This document shows, piece after piece, positions 34,235 to 47,845 of a DNA stretch of 64,000 bases. The stretch's first letter is position 1. Each line of letters opens with the position of its first letter. Source of the DNA: Larix kaempferi (lineage: Eukaryota; Streptophyta; Pinopsida; Pinales; Pinaceae); the NCBI GenBank assembly GCA_027924585.1, contig BSBM01000764.1:2381001-2445000 (forward strand). The letters are read 5' to 3'. A program made the translations under genes and the position numbers. The notes beneath the pieces are model-generated. The model worked only from the letters and a program-made list of their open reading frames with translations, was not told the DNA's origin and made no database searches.

Positions 34235-37200
34235 GAAAGTCCAAATGACATATGGTATTTAGGACTCAGGCTGTAGCAATCATATGACTAGTAATTTAAA
34301 TCTATTTTCTAGTCTAGATAAGTTCAAACTGATGTCACACTTCAAAATAATATCCAAGTTACTCTTTTGGGTAAGGGTACTGTTGATATTCTAACCAAAT
34401 AGGGGGAGTATAAATATATGCCTGATGTTTATTATGTTCAAAGTTTGAAGCATAATTTGATGAGCATAGGGAAGCTGATGGAAAAAGGTTACAGAGTTCA
34501 CATGATAGGAAAGCATTGTGTGATCAAAGACATATATCCAAGCAATCAGTTAATTGCTGAAGTGCAGATGACAAGCAATCACTTGTTTCCTTTGAGGATA
34601 AGACCAATCATAAAAGGAAAAACAACTCAAGTTGTTCATGAAAGACAGAATGAAAATTCTAGATCTGCGTTCAAAACAGAAAGCAAAGGAGCAGAAAGTC
34701 ACTGCGCAAAGGAAGAAAAAGACAGTGAAATGCAAGCAGAATTTCAAACAAAAATAAATGATTAATCCTGGTTATGGCATTTCAGATTTGGACATCTGAA
34801 TTTTAGTGGGCTGAAGCTATTGCACATGAAGGACATGGTAAAAGGATTGCCATTGATTGAAAAGCCAAAAAGAATTTGTGAAGGCTGTATTTTTGGAAAA
34901 CAACACAGAGATACATTTCCAGTGGGAAAGTCATACAGAGCTCGCACTCCACTTGAGATTGTGCACTCTGGTATTTGTGGACCGATGCAAACACCGTCCA
35001 TGGGAGGATGCACTTATCTTCTCACATTTATTGATGATTTCACAAGAAAAACATGGTTCTATTTTCTAAAACATAAATCTGATGCATTTAGTTGTTTTCA
35101 GTAGTTCAAGGCACTTGTGGAGAAGCAGAGTGGTTACAACATCGATATATTAAGAACAGATAGAGGTGACGAGTATGTTTCAAATGATTTCTTGAATTTT
35201 TGTAAAAATCATGGCATACAGAAGCAATTCATAGCGCGGTATACATCGCACCAGAATGGTATCGCGGAGAGGAAGAACAGAAGCATTATTGAGATGGTGT
35301 GTAGTATGTTGGCAGCCATTCATCTGTCAAATGAATTTTGGGCTGAAGCAGTCACAACTGTTGTATACATCATGAATTGATGTCCGACGAAGAGCGTGAA
35401 GAACAAAGTTCTGCAGGAAGCATGGACAGATATGAAACATAGTGTTTCACATTTAAAATTTTTTGGGTGTGTAGCATAGGCACATGTTCCAGATGAGCTA
35501 AGAAGGAAATTAGATAACAAAGGACAAAAATGCATTTTTATTGGTTATTCTGAAGACACAAAAGCATACAAGTTGTATGATCCTATTGCAAGAAAATTTA
35601 TTATCAGTCGAGATGTTCAGTTTGTAGAAAATGAAGCATGGGATGGAACTATAGAGAAAAATGTGAAAATCGTGTCACATTTTGAACATGATGACATCGC
35701 AGAAGATGTGGTTGAGACTCAGCATGTGAATCAGAATTGCGTAGCTCTGTCTACTCCCAGTACTGCGCAACATGTTTCAGCACAAGCAACTCCGACACAA
35801 GTCACAACTCAAGGTACTTCGACTAGCACATCAAGTGTGCAATAAACTCCATCAAGCAGTTCGCACAGGCTCGCGTAGTTCGACACCAGCAACTCTGATA
35901 AGGACAAGAACCCTACACGAGATATATGAGACTGGTACACCTAATTCATTCTCAGCCTTTGCATTATTTTCTCAAGTTAATGATCCTTTAACATTTGAAG
36001 AAGTTGTTGAAGATAAAGTTTGTGCACAAGCCATGGATGAAGAAATAGAATGCATTGAGAATATTCAAACATGGGAATTAGTTGATGTTCCTAAGGGAAA
36101 GGATGTTATAAATGTGAAATGGATTTATAAGAACAAGCAAGATGCTGATGGAAATGTGCAAAAGCACAAGGCAATATTAGTAGCAAGAGGGTTCACTTAG
36201 CAACTTGGCATAGACTTCAATGAAACATTTGCACCTGTAGCACAAATGGACACTATCAGAACAATTTTGGCCATCGGAGCACATAAGTCATGGCCTATTT
36301 GTCAAATGGATGTTAAGTCTGCATTTTTAAATGGTTATTTGGAGGAAGAAGTATATGTTGAGCAGCCACAAGGATATGAAGTTCCAGGACAAGGACATAG
36401 AGTATACGGACTGAAAAAGGCACTGTATGGTTTGAAGCAAGCTCTTAGAGCTTGGTACAGTCACATTGACTCTTACCTCATTCAGAATGGATTTCACAGA
36501 AGTGAATGTGAGCCAACGCTGTACACAAAAATCAACAAGCAAGGTAAAAAAACTAATTGTCTGCCTGTATGTAGATGATTTAATATTTATTGGTGATTTT
36601 GGCATAGAATAATTTAGAACAGTCATGGAAAGTGAATTCGAAATGGACTAATTTGGGACTTATGAAGTATTTTCTGGGTATAGAAGTCCAATAGTATGAA
36701 AATGGCATATTTATATGTCAGTCAAAGTATGCAAGTGATGTATTGGATAGATTTAAGATGTCAAACTGTAATACAACCCTGACACCAGTAATATCAAGTT
36801 TGAAATTGAGCAAGATGATGATGGATCCAATGTAGATCCTACACTGTTTAAAAGGCTCGTTGGCAGCCTTATGTATCTTACAGCAACAAGGCCAGACATC
36901 ATGTATGGAGTCAGCTTAATATAAAGATTCATGGAGTCACCAAAAGAATTTCATTGGCAAGCAGGTAAAAGAATTCTGAGGTATGTAAGTGGAACAAAAG
37001 ACTTTGGTATTTTGTATTCAACCTTAGAAAATTTGAAACTCATTGGATACACTGACAGTGACAATGGAGGCAACATAGATGACTAAAAAAGCACATCTGG
37101 GAATACATTTCATGTGGGAACATGTGTTGTATCATGGGCTTCAAAGAAACAACCCATAGTAACTCTTTCTCTAGCAGAAGCAGAGTATGTTGTAGCTACA

Positions 37201-37515
37201 AGCACTGCATGTCAAGCCATTTGGGATGCGCAGGATGTTAAGTGATTTGTCGCAGGTCCAACAAGAACCCACAGTCATTTACTGCAACCACAATTTAGCT
37301 ATCACACTGTCAAAGAATCGATGTGTTTTCACAAGAGAACCAAGCACATCGACACAAGGTATCATTTTATCAGAGAATTGATAAACAACAAGGAAATCTG
37401 TTTAGAATTTTGCAGGTCTGAAGATCAGGTAGCAGACATATTTACAAAACCATTGGCAAGGGACACATTCCAATATCTGCGAAGTTGTTTGGGAGTGACA
37501 AGTTCTGCGCAGTGA
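34235..37515 (+). pseudogene. E6 pol, copy A (protease-integrase-RT-RNase H, broken)
   Basis: Protease DSGCSNHM near 34263 is preceded by a one-base insertion. Pre-integrase and integrase lie in 34418-35104 and 35117-35380 (IVHSGICGP, RTDRGDEY, GIAERKN). RT has [18 protein letters not shown] at 36327-36380 and YVDD at 36568-36579. RNase H lies at about 37140-37515, ending in QVADIFTKPLA. Premature stops shared with copy B include 35102-35104 and the one at 36198-36200. Private to copy A are a stop at 34763-34765 and one-base indels near 34262, 35866, 36646, 36812 and 37225. Confidence 0.9.
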
Positions 37516-37609
37516 ACTATGTCATGAACAGAGTATGTTTCGGCTCTGAAATATTTTGTAATATTTTATTTTTGTTTGATAATCCCCATCGCTCATAATT
37601 AAGGGGGAG

Positions 37610-38113
37610 TGTTGGAAATATTGTAATTAATGAGATGATAGCATATATGATATGCATCCTCTCTGTCAAACACTCATTCAGTTTGCACTGTCAGTTAGTC
37701 AGTCAGTTTGCGGCCAATCCGGCGCACGCCAAATTAGTATTTATGTGACCGCTTTAGTATTCTGCATATCAAGAATTCTTAGGTAGAAATTTATTACAGT
37801 GTTTAATGAACCCATATAGCTTCGAGGAGAATCCAAATCAATATTCTCTATAAATGAAAATCACTCACAGAGATGAGAGATAGAGAAAGAGATGTAGGAG
37901 TGAAGAGAAGAAGAGAAGAAGTGAAAACCTGTGAAGTGTATAAAGAGCCCAAGCTCTATGTAAAACTGTGAAAGATTGAAGTAAAACTCATCTCTCTATA
38001 AGTGCAGCAAAGTTACTCTGTGGTAATATATAAGTCTTTAGTTTTATGTATTCATTCTCAAGAATGTTGATTTATGCATCCCATATATCTACTTCATATT
38101 GACCTGTGTAAAA
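37610..38113 (+). repeat. E6 3' LTR, copy A, truncated
   Basis: Starts TGTTGGAAATATTG after the polypurine tract and stops at gacctgtgtaaa, where the sequence switches to the duplicated start of copy B. Confidence 0.92.
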
Positions 38114-38843
38114 GGAAACAACCACACCAGTCAGCTTGTTCTCCACACAGGCCATATGACACGTTCTTCTCCTCCTTCTTAGTAGTGGCCCACAACAGTG
38201 GCTTCCTCAATGCCTCACGCAACAACTGCGTCTTTCAAGGAACTGAACTTCACAAATTGATGAAAGGAACAGGAACTTCACACTTAGATAACAGTGGTAT
38301 CAATTCCACCAACAACGAGGCTCTCTCACAGCGACAGCCTCACAGGATTTCTCCTTAAGCTCAATAATGTGGAACATGGGATCTTTCTCTCACTTATAAA
38401 ATCAAACTTCCAGCACAACGGCAATATTCTCTCATATAGAAACAACAATGAGAATGTAGAATTCCGTTGCTCATCTCTGACGGTGGCTCCCCCTTCATGA
38501 TTGCTTTCCAAGAGCAACTCTGCAATTTCCTGGGCAGTGATTTGGCGCACACCCTCTTAGAGAGAACACGCGGCTGCGACTGCTAGATCTCACACAGATT
38601 TGGGCATCTTCACAACGGGGGCATCAATACACAGCAACAACTCATACACAACAGTGGCTTCTCCTCGTTTCAGCTCACGGATCTCATGAAGCAATGCACA
38701 CAAGTGTCCACTAGTTGTATACAGGAAGTGATTTCTTCAACAATTAATATTTCATATAGCTAAAACAATGTTATCCTCTCTCTCTCTCTCATAGTCCCGA
38801 GCACTCCCATGAGGGAGTAAGGCTTATTCTAGCTCTGATACAA

Positions 38844-39081
38844 ACTTAGAAATGGAAAGAGGAGTCATTGTTACTCACAACAAACAAATCTATTATTATT
38901 GCAATATATTATATACAAATGATATCTCCAATATATAGAGATGAGAGAGTTGTTATCAGATCTAACAATTTTTAAATATAGTTGAGAAAGGTTGAGATAA
39001 AATCTCAACCACACACCAAACTAGCAGAGAATCTCTCATCTATCAACAACTAAACACACAAGATAAACATTATCTCTAACA
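38844..39081 (-). repeat. TRIM LTR 5, duplicate in copy B
   Basis: Copy of 28615-28852 with a few substitutions. Its primer-site-like neighbour is also duplicated. The sequence 38114-38843 before it is a copy of the right part of TRIM interior 2. Confidence 0.9.
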
Positions 39082-39950
39082 TCAACTTGATGTCTAGATA
39101 AACTATGGATTAACTTGATGTTTAGATAAACTATAATTTTAAATTTATATTCTTTTAATATAAAAAGTTAATAAAGTTAATAAATATTTATTCCATTTAT
39201 TCCGTTAGTAGTTTAAAACAAACTCCAACATTCGAACTCATTTTATCTATCAATGACAACCTCCTGGACCCCTCACTCTCTGCAAGAATGACGTCCTACT
39301 TCATGTAGATTATTCAAAGTGCCTTCTTGTTTTGTGGGAAGCGGTCAAGAAGGCTTCTTAATCATCGAAGAGAAAAGGAAAAAAAGTAAAAGATTTGCTT
39401 AGCCGCTAGGGACAATGACAAGAGACAGATCTCCATTGTGGCCCGCCGGGCTACCAGCTTCATCCTGCCAATACCATCCACATTCGACCTTTTTTCAACA
39501 CCCACGAAGCCGACGAGAACCTCCACATTCCACTTCACGAAACTGTCGTTGAATAACCCACAAAGATTAATATTCGAGATAATCTCGAATGAGTCACTGT
39601 CACAGGGATCAAATTTGAAGGGTGGGGTCCCATTTCACTTTGAAGGGTTGTGAGATATTGAACCCTTCAATGCTGACATGTAAAAATAAGTCATTCTTTT
39701 CATTTGAAATGTACTAATACATCAAAATTTTAATGTTTACTTACTTAGTAAAGTCAAGAGGCTTTATTTTGCGGTGGATATGGCAGCACTGAACATTATA
39801 TATGTCATATAACACAACCATATTTCGCCCCGATCTAGCAGCTCAATGTCTAATCCACTATGCCACCTTTGTCGTCTCAGCATTTTCCCAAATTGATCTT
39901 GCCTCTTAAACTTTTAACCAATATAATAATACAGTTAACTTGCTAACCCC
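39082..39950. other. copy B of the non-coding stretch 28853-29721
   Basis: Collinear with copy A and nearly identical, including the 30-bp direct repeat and the unsupported ATG-less frame. No gene supported. Confidence 0.6.
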
Positions 39951-40730
39951 ATTCCAATCCAACTTTCATCCTTACAACCAAAATTAATACTATTTTACTC
40001 TTTCATGATCTACCTGAACATGAGGAATTTATTAGTGAAACATAATTCAGGAGACAGACGGAAAATCCACTTTCCATATGTTCAGTGTGAATTTCCATAA
40101 CTAATTTTATAGATCTTTTTTTCTACATCAGTGCAGCTACAGTTGGCTTGCTAGCCCAATTCCAATCCAACTTTTAACTAGTATAATAATATTTAATACC
40201 TCTTAAAAAGGGTTCCTAGGCTACTTCGAACGATACAAGCTTGATGAAGAATTGGGTTCTTCAACTCTTCTAAAAGCAGCATGATGCTTATTCTTGGAAA
40301 AGTTCAATCTTTGTAAATCACTAGCAACGGTTCTTCAAACTAATATAAATTCCAGCCTAGATAAAATCTAGCCTACTTAACAATGGAAAAAATGATCATG
40401 TAAGCCAAAAAAGGAAGAAATTGTTTCAGAAGCCAAAAACATTGGATGTTGAGTCTGGTCTATATTTGCTGCTAAATTAGTGAGCAATAGAGATGTATGC
40501 AGAAAGGCAGTAACAATGGTGAAGGGAAATAATAAGAATGGTAACTTCTTTTTTACTTCGTTGAATTGAGGACCATAATTCACTTTCATGCACCTCTATC
40601 AAACATCTGTGTTTCCTATGCCATTTATAATCCTCCTTCACGCAAGTCTATCAGAGAGAACAGTTCAACAAAGAACTTGGATTGGATTGAAAACCAGTAG
40701 CAAGTTTCTTTGTCACTCGAATTGTGTACC
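39951..40730. repeat. dispersed repeat H, left part (copy B)
   Basis: Collinear with 29722-30501. Ends with GTACC at 40726-40730, the left TSD of E8. Confidence 0.8.
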
Positions 40731-42307
40731 TGTTGACACCCCAACAACTTCCCTTTAATTTTGCAAAATTAAATCCCCCCCCCCCCCCCCCCGATGTAAA
40801 TTTTGTAAATACTTTAAAGATTTTTATTTTCTTTGATTTTTATCTTGCTTGATTGGGTAGATAAGTTCATGGCTTCCTTTCTTTGATATTTTACCATTTG
40901 TGTAGCCTTTTTGTTAACTTGGTTTTTCATAAGATGATTTGGTGATTATTTGCTTTCCCAAGTTTTAGGCTTTGAGTTCTTCATAATTGATGCTTTTTGT
41001 TGCCTTTTATATGATGATCACTTTGCAATCTCATGATTATTATACTCAAGCCATCATTTGCATTATTTGAGTGATTGTTTTGTCGTCAACTTATCATTAT
41101 GGCATTTGATTCTTTTTCCTTATGATGGTTGAACAACACGTGTTTGCTCTCATTGGACCTTATCTGAGTTGATTATATACCTCAATTTGGAGGAATTCAA
41201 TTTCTTACAATGGACTTTCCATATTTGGCCTTCACTTTTTGAATGATTAAATGAGTGTTTTTTGACATAAATTATTGAAATGCTCAAACTTTGGATTTTA
41301 ATTTACGTCTTTAAACAATACATGTCAAATATTGGAATCTTACCTTTAATTTGAATAGTTTGTCAAATTTACAAGTCTTGGATATTTTATTCTCACAATT
41401 TTTATAACTTTAGTTGAATTTGAAATATTTCTAAGACTTGTTTAATTTTTGAGAAACAATTTCTTTCACCATAAACAATTTTGCACCGTAATATTTAAAT
41501 TTGATTATTCTTTGCCTTAGCTTTACAATGTTTATGAAATTCATTGTGAATAAGAAAACATCATCTAATCTTACTCATAATAACATTTATTACAATCCAT
41601 GATTTGATTTTATATGAGTTTATTGATTATTGAGGTTTAAAGAGATATCATTTATCTTACCATTTGCTATTTTCTTCAATGATATTAATTTTCACTTATA
41701 TGGTGATGCATAAAAGGTATATCGAATCACTTTAATATGCTTTTCCTCATTTTATAAACCCCACTTAACACATTAAAACCACATTAAAGTATGCTTTATA
41801 AACTCACTTAATAAAAATCTTTGGATGGTGGACTTTATATTTCACATTGTATTTTAAATGTGATCTTTCACATTTGGAAACTCACTATATTTACGTGAAG
41901 GTGCTTACATGTCAAATCATGTGTAAAATATTATATTTTTAGAAAAGGGGGAACTATATCTTAATTCACCTTTTTATTATCCTAAATACTTACTTATTGA
42001 TTGACATGTATTTCATTCACTCAGCCTTTTTGCATTGGGGTTATAAATTAAGTTTCTTTGTTGATGGGCTATGCACACCAAAGAGAATATATAATGAAAC
42101 ATTTGTACGTCCGGGTAAGCATTGTAACTTTTATTTCCTCTATGTCTTTGCAGGGATATCGTTGAGGGATGTCACATTACCAAATTATTAACATTACAAA
42201 CTTGTCATTATTAATTTGGAAAGAGAAAATGGTGAACATAGTATTGGTTTGTGATTCACCAAAAGCACAAAAAATTTATCAGCAAAATCATTTTATGGGT
42301 AAGAGTA

Positions 42308-42312
42308 GTTCT
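42308..42312. repeat. TSD of E6 (GTTCT), left, copy B
   Basis: Matches GTTCT at 48933-48937 at the other end of E6 copy B. Confidence 0.88.
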
Positions 42313-43420
42313 GGTTGGAAATATTATAATTAATGAGTTGATAGCATATCTGATATGCGTTGTCTCTACCAGACACTCAGTCAGTCTGCAATGTCAGTCA
42401 GTCAGTCAGTTAGTTTGCAACCAATCCTACGCACGTCAAATTAGTATTTATGTGACCACTTTAGTATTCTGCATATCAAAAATTCTTAGGTAGAAATTTA
42501 TTACAGTCTTTAATGAACTCGTGTAGCTTCGACGAGAAGCCAAATCAAGATTCTCTATAAATGAAAATCACTCACACAGATGAGAGATAGAGGAAGAGAT
42601 GTAGGAGTGAAGAGAAGAAGAGAAGAAGTGAAAACCCATGAAGTGTATGAAGAGCCCAAGCTCTGTGTAAAACTATGAAAGATTGAAGTAAAACTCATCT
42701 CTCTATAAGTGCAGCAAAGTTACTCTGTGGTAATATATAAGTCTTTAGTTTTATGTATTCATTCTCAAGAGTGTTGATTTATGCATCCCGCACATCAACT
42801 TTATATTGATCTAAGTAAATGTTGTTTACATTTATAGTCTTTAAATCAAATCAAGATTCCAAGTATTTCACGGTGGTAAAAGACCTAGTTTAACTGCGCA
42901 ATAACTTCTACATAAGTTTCGGTTCTTATGTTTTAGCATGAAATACATTTATTTAAAGTTTGTTTAAGTTTGGGTTATTCACAGCTAAATAGGTATGCGA
43001 AGGTAACTTGTGCGCAGTTAACCTTCGTAAAGATAAAAGAAGTTATGCAAAAGTAATTTGTATGAAGTGCGAAGTTTATGCAAAGTAAAGTATTCCGCGA
43101 GGTTAGAGAGTTGCACAGCAAAGTTCACCTGCTTAGTAGAAAGTCAAAATGCGCAGGTAATCATCGCACAGTAAAAAGTAGAAATGTGCAGTTAACCTGC
43201 ATGCAGTAAAAAGTGGAATTGCGCAGGTAATTTCCGCCCAGTTAATTTGTGAAGAAAAGTGTTCGAAAAAATATTTAGATCAAAGTATTTGCTAAGTGAA
43301 GCGCAACTATAAAACAAAGAAAAGAAAGATATTCATTCACTGCACAGGTGAGTGAAATATATTTACTGCATAGATCAAATCTTTTTGACTGCGCGGGGTG
43401 TTTCCCCCTTTTCCCCTTGA
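42313..43420 (+). repeat. E6 5' LTR, copy B (1,108 bp)
   Basis: TATA-like tataaat at 42556-42562. Same internal gcgcaggtaat/gcagttaacc motif tract as copy A (about 42990-43245). Ends ccccttga before the primer site. Confidence 0.92.
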
Positions 43421-43422
43421 TC

Positions 43423-43438
43423 TAGTATCAGAGCCTGG
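43423..43438 (+). promoter_or_regulatory. E6 primer-binding site, copy B
   Basis: tagtatcagagcctgg, two bases after the LTR; iMet-tRNA-type with one change. Confidence 0.8.
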
Positions 43439-43492
43439 TTTACGGAAAGTAGAAATTGTATTTACAAAGGGGAAAAACAATTAAAGCTAAGG

Positions 43493-44305
43493 ATGGCTTC
43501 CACTTCGGGTAATTTGCAAAATCCAATATTTTCTGGTAAAAATTATAAATATTGGTCTCTAACTATGAAAGCTTTGTTTAGAGGTCAAGATGTATGGGAG
43601 ATAGTCCAGCATGGTTATGCAGAACCAAAAGATCTAGCAGCATACAACAATCTCACACAAGCTGAGAAGGATGTTCTGAAGGAACAGAGGAAGAAAGACG
43701 GAAAGACATTGTTCCACATACATCAAGCAACACATGAATCCATACTCCCAAGAGTAGCAGCAGCGCAATCAGCTAAGGAAGCTTGGGACACGATGGAAAC
43801 TTCATATCAAGGTTTGAACAAGGTAAAGACTGCCAAACTTCAAATTCTTATAAGAGATTTTGAATCTATGTCTATGAAAACTACAGAGTCAGTAGAATCA
43901 TTCTACACTCATGTTATTGGTCTGGCTAATCAAATAAAGTCTCATGGAGAAACTCTAGGTGACCAAAGAATTGTGGAAAAAGTTCTTAGAATTATTCCAA
44001 AGAAATTTGAATATTTAGTTGTGACCCTGGAGGAAAACAAAGACTTGTCCACATTTACTATTGATGAGTTGCAAGCCTCATTACTCAATCATGAACATAG
44101 AATCAACAGTGCAGATACATCATTGGAAGGTGCATTCGCAACACAGTCATTCATAAGTCATGGAAGAGGCAAAGGAAGATCAAAATCTAGAGGTAGAGGA
44201 CGGAGTTCTTTCAGAGGAGGTCGTAGTAGCAGGCCTGCGCATGTCGCTGGTAGAAGTCAGAATCAGATCCCCACTCGACCAAGTGGAAAAAGGTATGATA
44301 AATAA
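43493..44305 (+). pseudogene. E6 gag, copy B (270 residues)
   Basis: ATG at 43493, better preserved than copy A. N-terminal NYKYWSLTMKALFRGQDVW, central AWDTMETSYQGLNKVKTAKL and ESVESFYTHVIGLANQIKS as in copia gag of the UBN2 type, C-terminal Arg/Gly/Ser-rich RNA-binding tail. The CCHC knuckle (CHYCKKYGHFAYEC, 44316-44357) is intact but in another frame, after a small indel in the aaaaaaa run near 44300. Copy A differs by an in-frame deletion and a stop. Confidence 0.92.
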
Positions 44306-44479
44306 AAAAATCCAATGTCATTACTGTAAGAAGTATGGACACTTCGCATATGAATGCATGAAGAATCAGTATGACCAAGGAAAGCAAGGCCAAACATAGT
44401 CAATCAACAGCAGCACTCCAAAAAGCTCACTGTTCTTAGCATGTGCATCTCCACTTGAATGCAATGTTGTCCAAGAAAG

Positions 44480-47400
44480 TCCAAATGACATATGGTATTT
44501 AGACTCAGGATGTAGCAATCATATGACTAGTAATTTAAATCTATTTTCTAGTCTAGATAAGTTCAAACTGATGTCACACTTCGAAATAATATCCAAGTTA
44601 CTCTTTTGGGTAAGGGTACTGTTGATATTCTAACCAAATAGGGGGAGTATAAATATATGCCTGATGTTTATTATGTTCAATGTTTGAAGCATAATTTGAT
44701 GAGCATAGGGAAGCTGATGGAAAAAGGTTACAGAGTTCACATGATAGGAAAGCATTGTGTGATCAAAGACATATATCCAAGCAATCAGTTAATTGCTGAA
44801 GTGCAGATGACAAGCAATCACTTGTTTCCTTTGAGGATAAGACCAATCATAAAAGGAAAAACAACTCAAGTTGTTCATGAAAGACAGAATGAAAATTCTA
44901 GATCTGCGTTCAAAACAGAAAGCAAAGGAGCAGAAAGTCACTGCGCAAAGGAAGAAAAAGACAGTGAAATGCAAGCAGAATTTCAAACAAAAATAAATGA
45001 TGAATCCTGGTTATGGCATTTCAGATTTGGACATCTGAATTTTAGTGGGCTGAAGCTATTGCACATGAAGGACATGGTAAAAGGATTGCCATTGATTGAA
45101 AAGCCAAAAAGAATTTGTGAAGGCTGTATTTTTGGAAAACAACACAGAGATACTTTTCCAGTCGGAAAGTCATACAGAGCTCGCACTCCACTTGAGATTG
45201 TGCACTCTGGTATTTGTGGACCGATGCAAACACCGTCCATGGGAGGATGCACTTATCTTCTCACATTTATTGATGATTTCACAAGAAAAACATGGTTCTA
45301 TTTTCTAAAACATAAATCTGATGCATTTAGTTGTTTTCAGTAGTTCAAGGCACTTGTGGAGAAGCAGAGTGGTTACAACATCGATATATTAAGAACAGAT
45401 AGAGGTGACGAGTATGTTTCAAATGATTTCTTGAATTTTTGTAAAAATCATGGCATACAGAAGCAATTCATAGCGCGGTATACATCGCACCAGAATGGTA
45501 TCGTGGAGAGGAAGAACAGAACCATTATTGAGATGGTGTGTAGTATGTTGGCAGCCATTCATCTGTCAAATGAATTTTGGGCTGAAGTAGTCACAACTGT
45601 TGTATACATCATGAATTGATGTCCGACGAAGAGCGTGAAGAACAAAGTTCTGCAGGAAGCATGGACAGATATGAAACATAGTGTTTCACATTTAAAATTT
45701 TTTGGGTGTGTAGCATAGGCACATGTTCCAGATGAGCTAAGAAGGAAATTAGATAACAAAGGACAAAAATGCATTTTTATTGGTTATTCTGAAGACACAA
45801 AAGCATACAAGTTGTATGATCCTATTGCAAGAAAATTTATTATCAGTCGAGATGTTCAGTTTGTAGAAAATGAATCATGGGATGGAACTATAGAGAAAAA
45901 TGTGAAAATCGTGTCACATTTTGAACATTATGACATTGCAGAAGATGTGGTTGAGACTCTGCATGTGAATCAGAATTGAGTAGCTCTGTCTACTCCCAGT
46001 ACTGCGCAACATGTTTCAGCACAAGCAACTCCGACACAAGTCACAACTCAAGGTACTTCGACTAGCACATCAAGTGTGCAATAAACTCCATCAAGCAGTT
46101 CGCACAGCTCGCGTAGTTCGACACCAGCAACTCTGATAAGGACAAGAACCCTACACGAGATATATGAGACTGGTACACCTAATTCATTCTCAGCCTTTGC
46201 ATTATTTTCTCAAGTTAATGATCCTTTAACATTTGAAGAAGTTGTTGAAGATAAAGTTTGTGCACAAGCCATGGATGAAGAAATAGAATGCATTGAGAAT
46301 ATTCAAACATGGGAATTAGTTGATGTTCCTAAGGGCAAGGATGTTATAAATGTGAAATGGATTTATAAGAACAAGCAAGATGCTGATGGAAATGTGCAAA
46401 AGCACAAGGCAATATTAGTAGCAAGAGGGTTCACTTAGCAACTTGGCATAGACTTCAATGAAACATTTGCACCTGTAGCACAAATGGACACTATCAGAAC
46501 AATTTTGGCCATCGGAGCACATAAGTCATGGCCTGTTTGTCAAATGGATATTAAGTCTGCATTTTTAAATGGTTATTTGGAGGAAGAAGTATATGTTGAG
46601 CAGCCACAAGGATATGAAGTTCCAGGACGAGGACATAGAGTATACGGACTGAAAAAGGCACTGTATGGTTTGAAGTAAGCTCTTAGAGCTTGGTACAGTC
46701 ACATTGACTCTTACCTCATTCAGAATGGATTTCACAGAAGTGAATGTGAGCCAACGCTGTACACAAAAATCAACAAGCAAGGTAAAAAAACTAATTGTCT
46801 GCCTGTATGTAGATGATTTAATATTTATTGGTGATTTTGGCATAGAATAATTTAGAACAGTCATGGAAAGTGAATTCGAAATGACTAATTTGGGACTTAT
46901 GAAGTATTTTCTGGGCATAGAAGTCCAATAGTATGAAAATGGCATATTTATATGTCAGTCAAAGTATGCAAGTGATGTATTGGATAGATTTAAGATGTCA
47001 AACTGTAAGACAACCCTGACACCAGTAATATCAAGTTTGAAATTGAGCAAGGATGATGATGGATCCAATGTAGATCCTACACTTTTTAAAAGGCTCGTTG
47101 GCAGCCTTATGTATCTTACAGCAACAAGGCCAGACATCATGTATGGAGTCAGCTTAATATAAAGATTCATGGAGTCACCAAAAGAATTTCATTGGCAAGC
47201 AGGTAAAAGAATTCTGAGGTATGTAAGTGGAACAAAAGACTTTGGTATTTTGTATTCAACCTTAGAAAATTTGAAACTCATTGGATACACTGATAGTGAC
47301 AATGGAGGCAACATAGATGACTAAAAAAGCACATCTGGGAATACATTTAATGTGGGAACATGTGTTGTATCATGGGCTTCAAAGAAACAACCCATAGTAA

Positions 47401-47750
47401 CTCTTTCTCTAGCAGAAGCAGAGTATGTCGTAGCTACAAGCACTGCATGTCAAGCCATTTGGATGCGCAGGATGTTAAGTGATTTGTCGCAGGTCCAACA
47501 AGAACCCACAGTCATTTACTGCAACCACAATTTAGCTATCACACTGTCAAAGAATCATGTGTTTGACAAGAGAACCAAGCACATCGACACAAGGTATCAT
47601 TTTATCAGAGAATTGATAAACAACAAGGAAATCTGTTTAGAATTTTGCAGGTCTGAAGATCAGGTAGCAGACATATTTACAAAACCATTGGCAAGGGACA
47701 CATTCCAATATCTGCGAAGTTGTTTGGGAGTGACAAGTTCTGCGCAGTGA
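44480..47750 (+). pseudogene. E6 pol, copy B (protease-integrase-RT-RNase H, broken)
   Basis: Protease DSGCSNHM at 44502-44525. Pre-integrase plus integrase start 44657-45343, with LWHFRFGHL and a CC pair (CEGCIFGKQ). Integrase IVHSGICGP, FIDDFTRKTWFYF, RTDRGDEY, then ERKN in 45356-45619; Glu is kept, but GIVERKN replaces GIAERKN. RT 46484-46678 with [22 protein letters not shown] at 46806-46817. RT/RNase H linker 46980-47162. RNase H 47352-47750, with LAEAEYVVATSTA and FTKPLARD. Stops at 45341-45343, 46436-46438 and others are shared with copy A. TAA at 46676-46678 and TGA at 45977-45979 are private to copy B. Confidence 0.92.
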
Positions 47751-47832
47751 ACTATGTCATGAACAGAGTATGTTTTGGCTCTGAAATATTTTGTAATATT
47801 TTATTTTTGTTTGATAATCCCCATCCGCTCAT

Positions 47833-47845
47833 AATTAAGGGGGAG
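47833..47845 (+). promoter_or_regulatory. E6 polypurine tract, copy B
   Basis: aattaagggggag immediately before the 3' LTR. Confidence 0.88.

Larger units (their letters stand above)
27881..38110 (+). repeat. 10.2-kb tandem segmental duplication, copy A
   Basis: The stretch starting aaagg.aacaaccacaccag here recurs at 38111, and the two follow each other collinearly for about 10.23 kb with scattered substitutions and small indels. Copy A ends inside the E6 3' LTR, where gacctgtgtaaa jumps to the copy-B start. The C run near 30548 is about 8 bases here and about 19 in copy B. It carries TRIM LTR 5, repeat H (left part), E8 (left part) and E6 copy A. Confidence 0.93.
32074..38113 (+). mobile_element. 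E6 copy A: copia element, 3' LTR truncated
   Basis: Plus-strand copia element: 5' LTR 32074-33181, primer site, gag, pol, polypurine tract (aattaagggggag, ending 37609), then only the first ~504 bp of the 3' LTR (37610-38113). The truncation is the duplication joint. Many stops and frameshifts. Confidence 0.92.

Noticed and set aside
33254-47750. Reading the repeated Gln-to-stop changes as programmed stop readthrough or a reassigned code
   Set aside because: Frameshifts are also present, stops hit other residue types too, and the pattern fits transition-driven decay.
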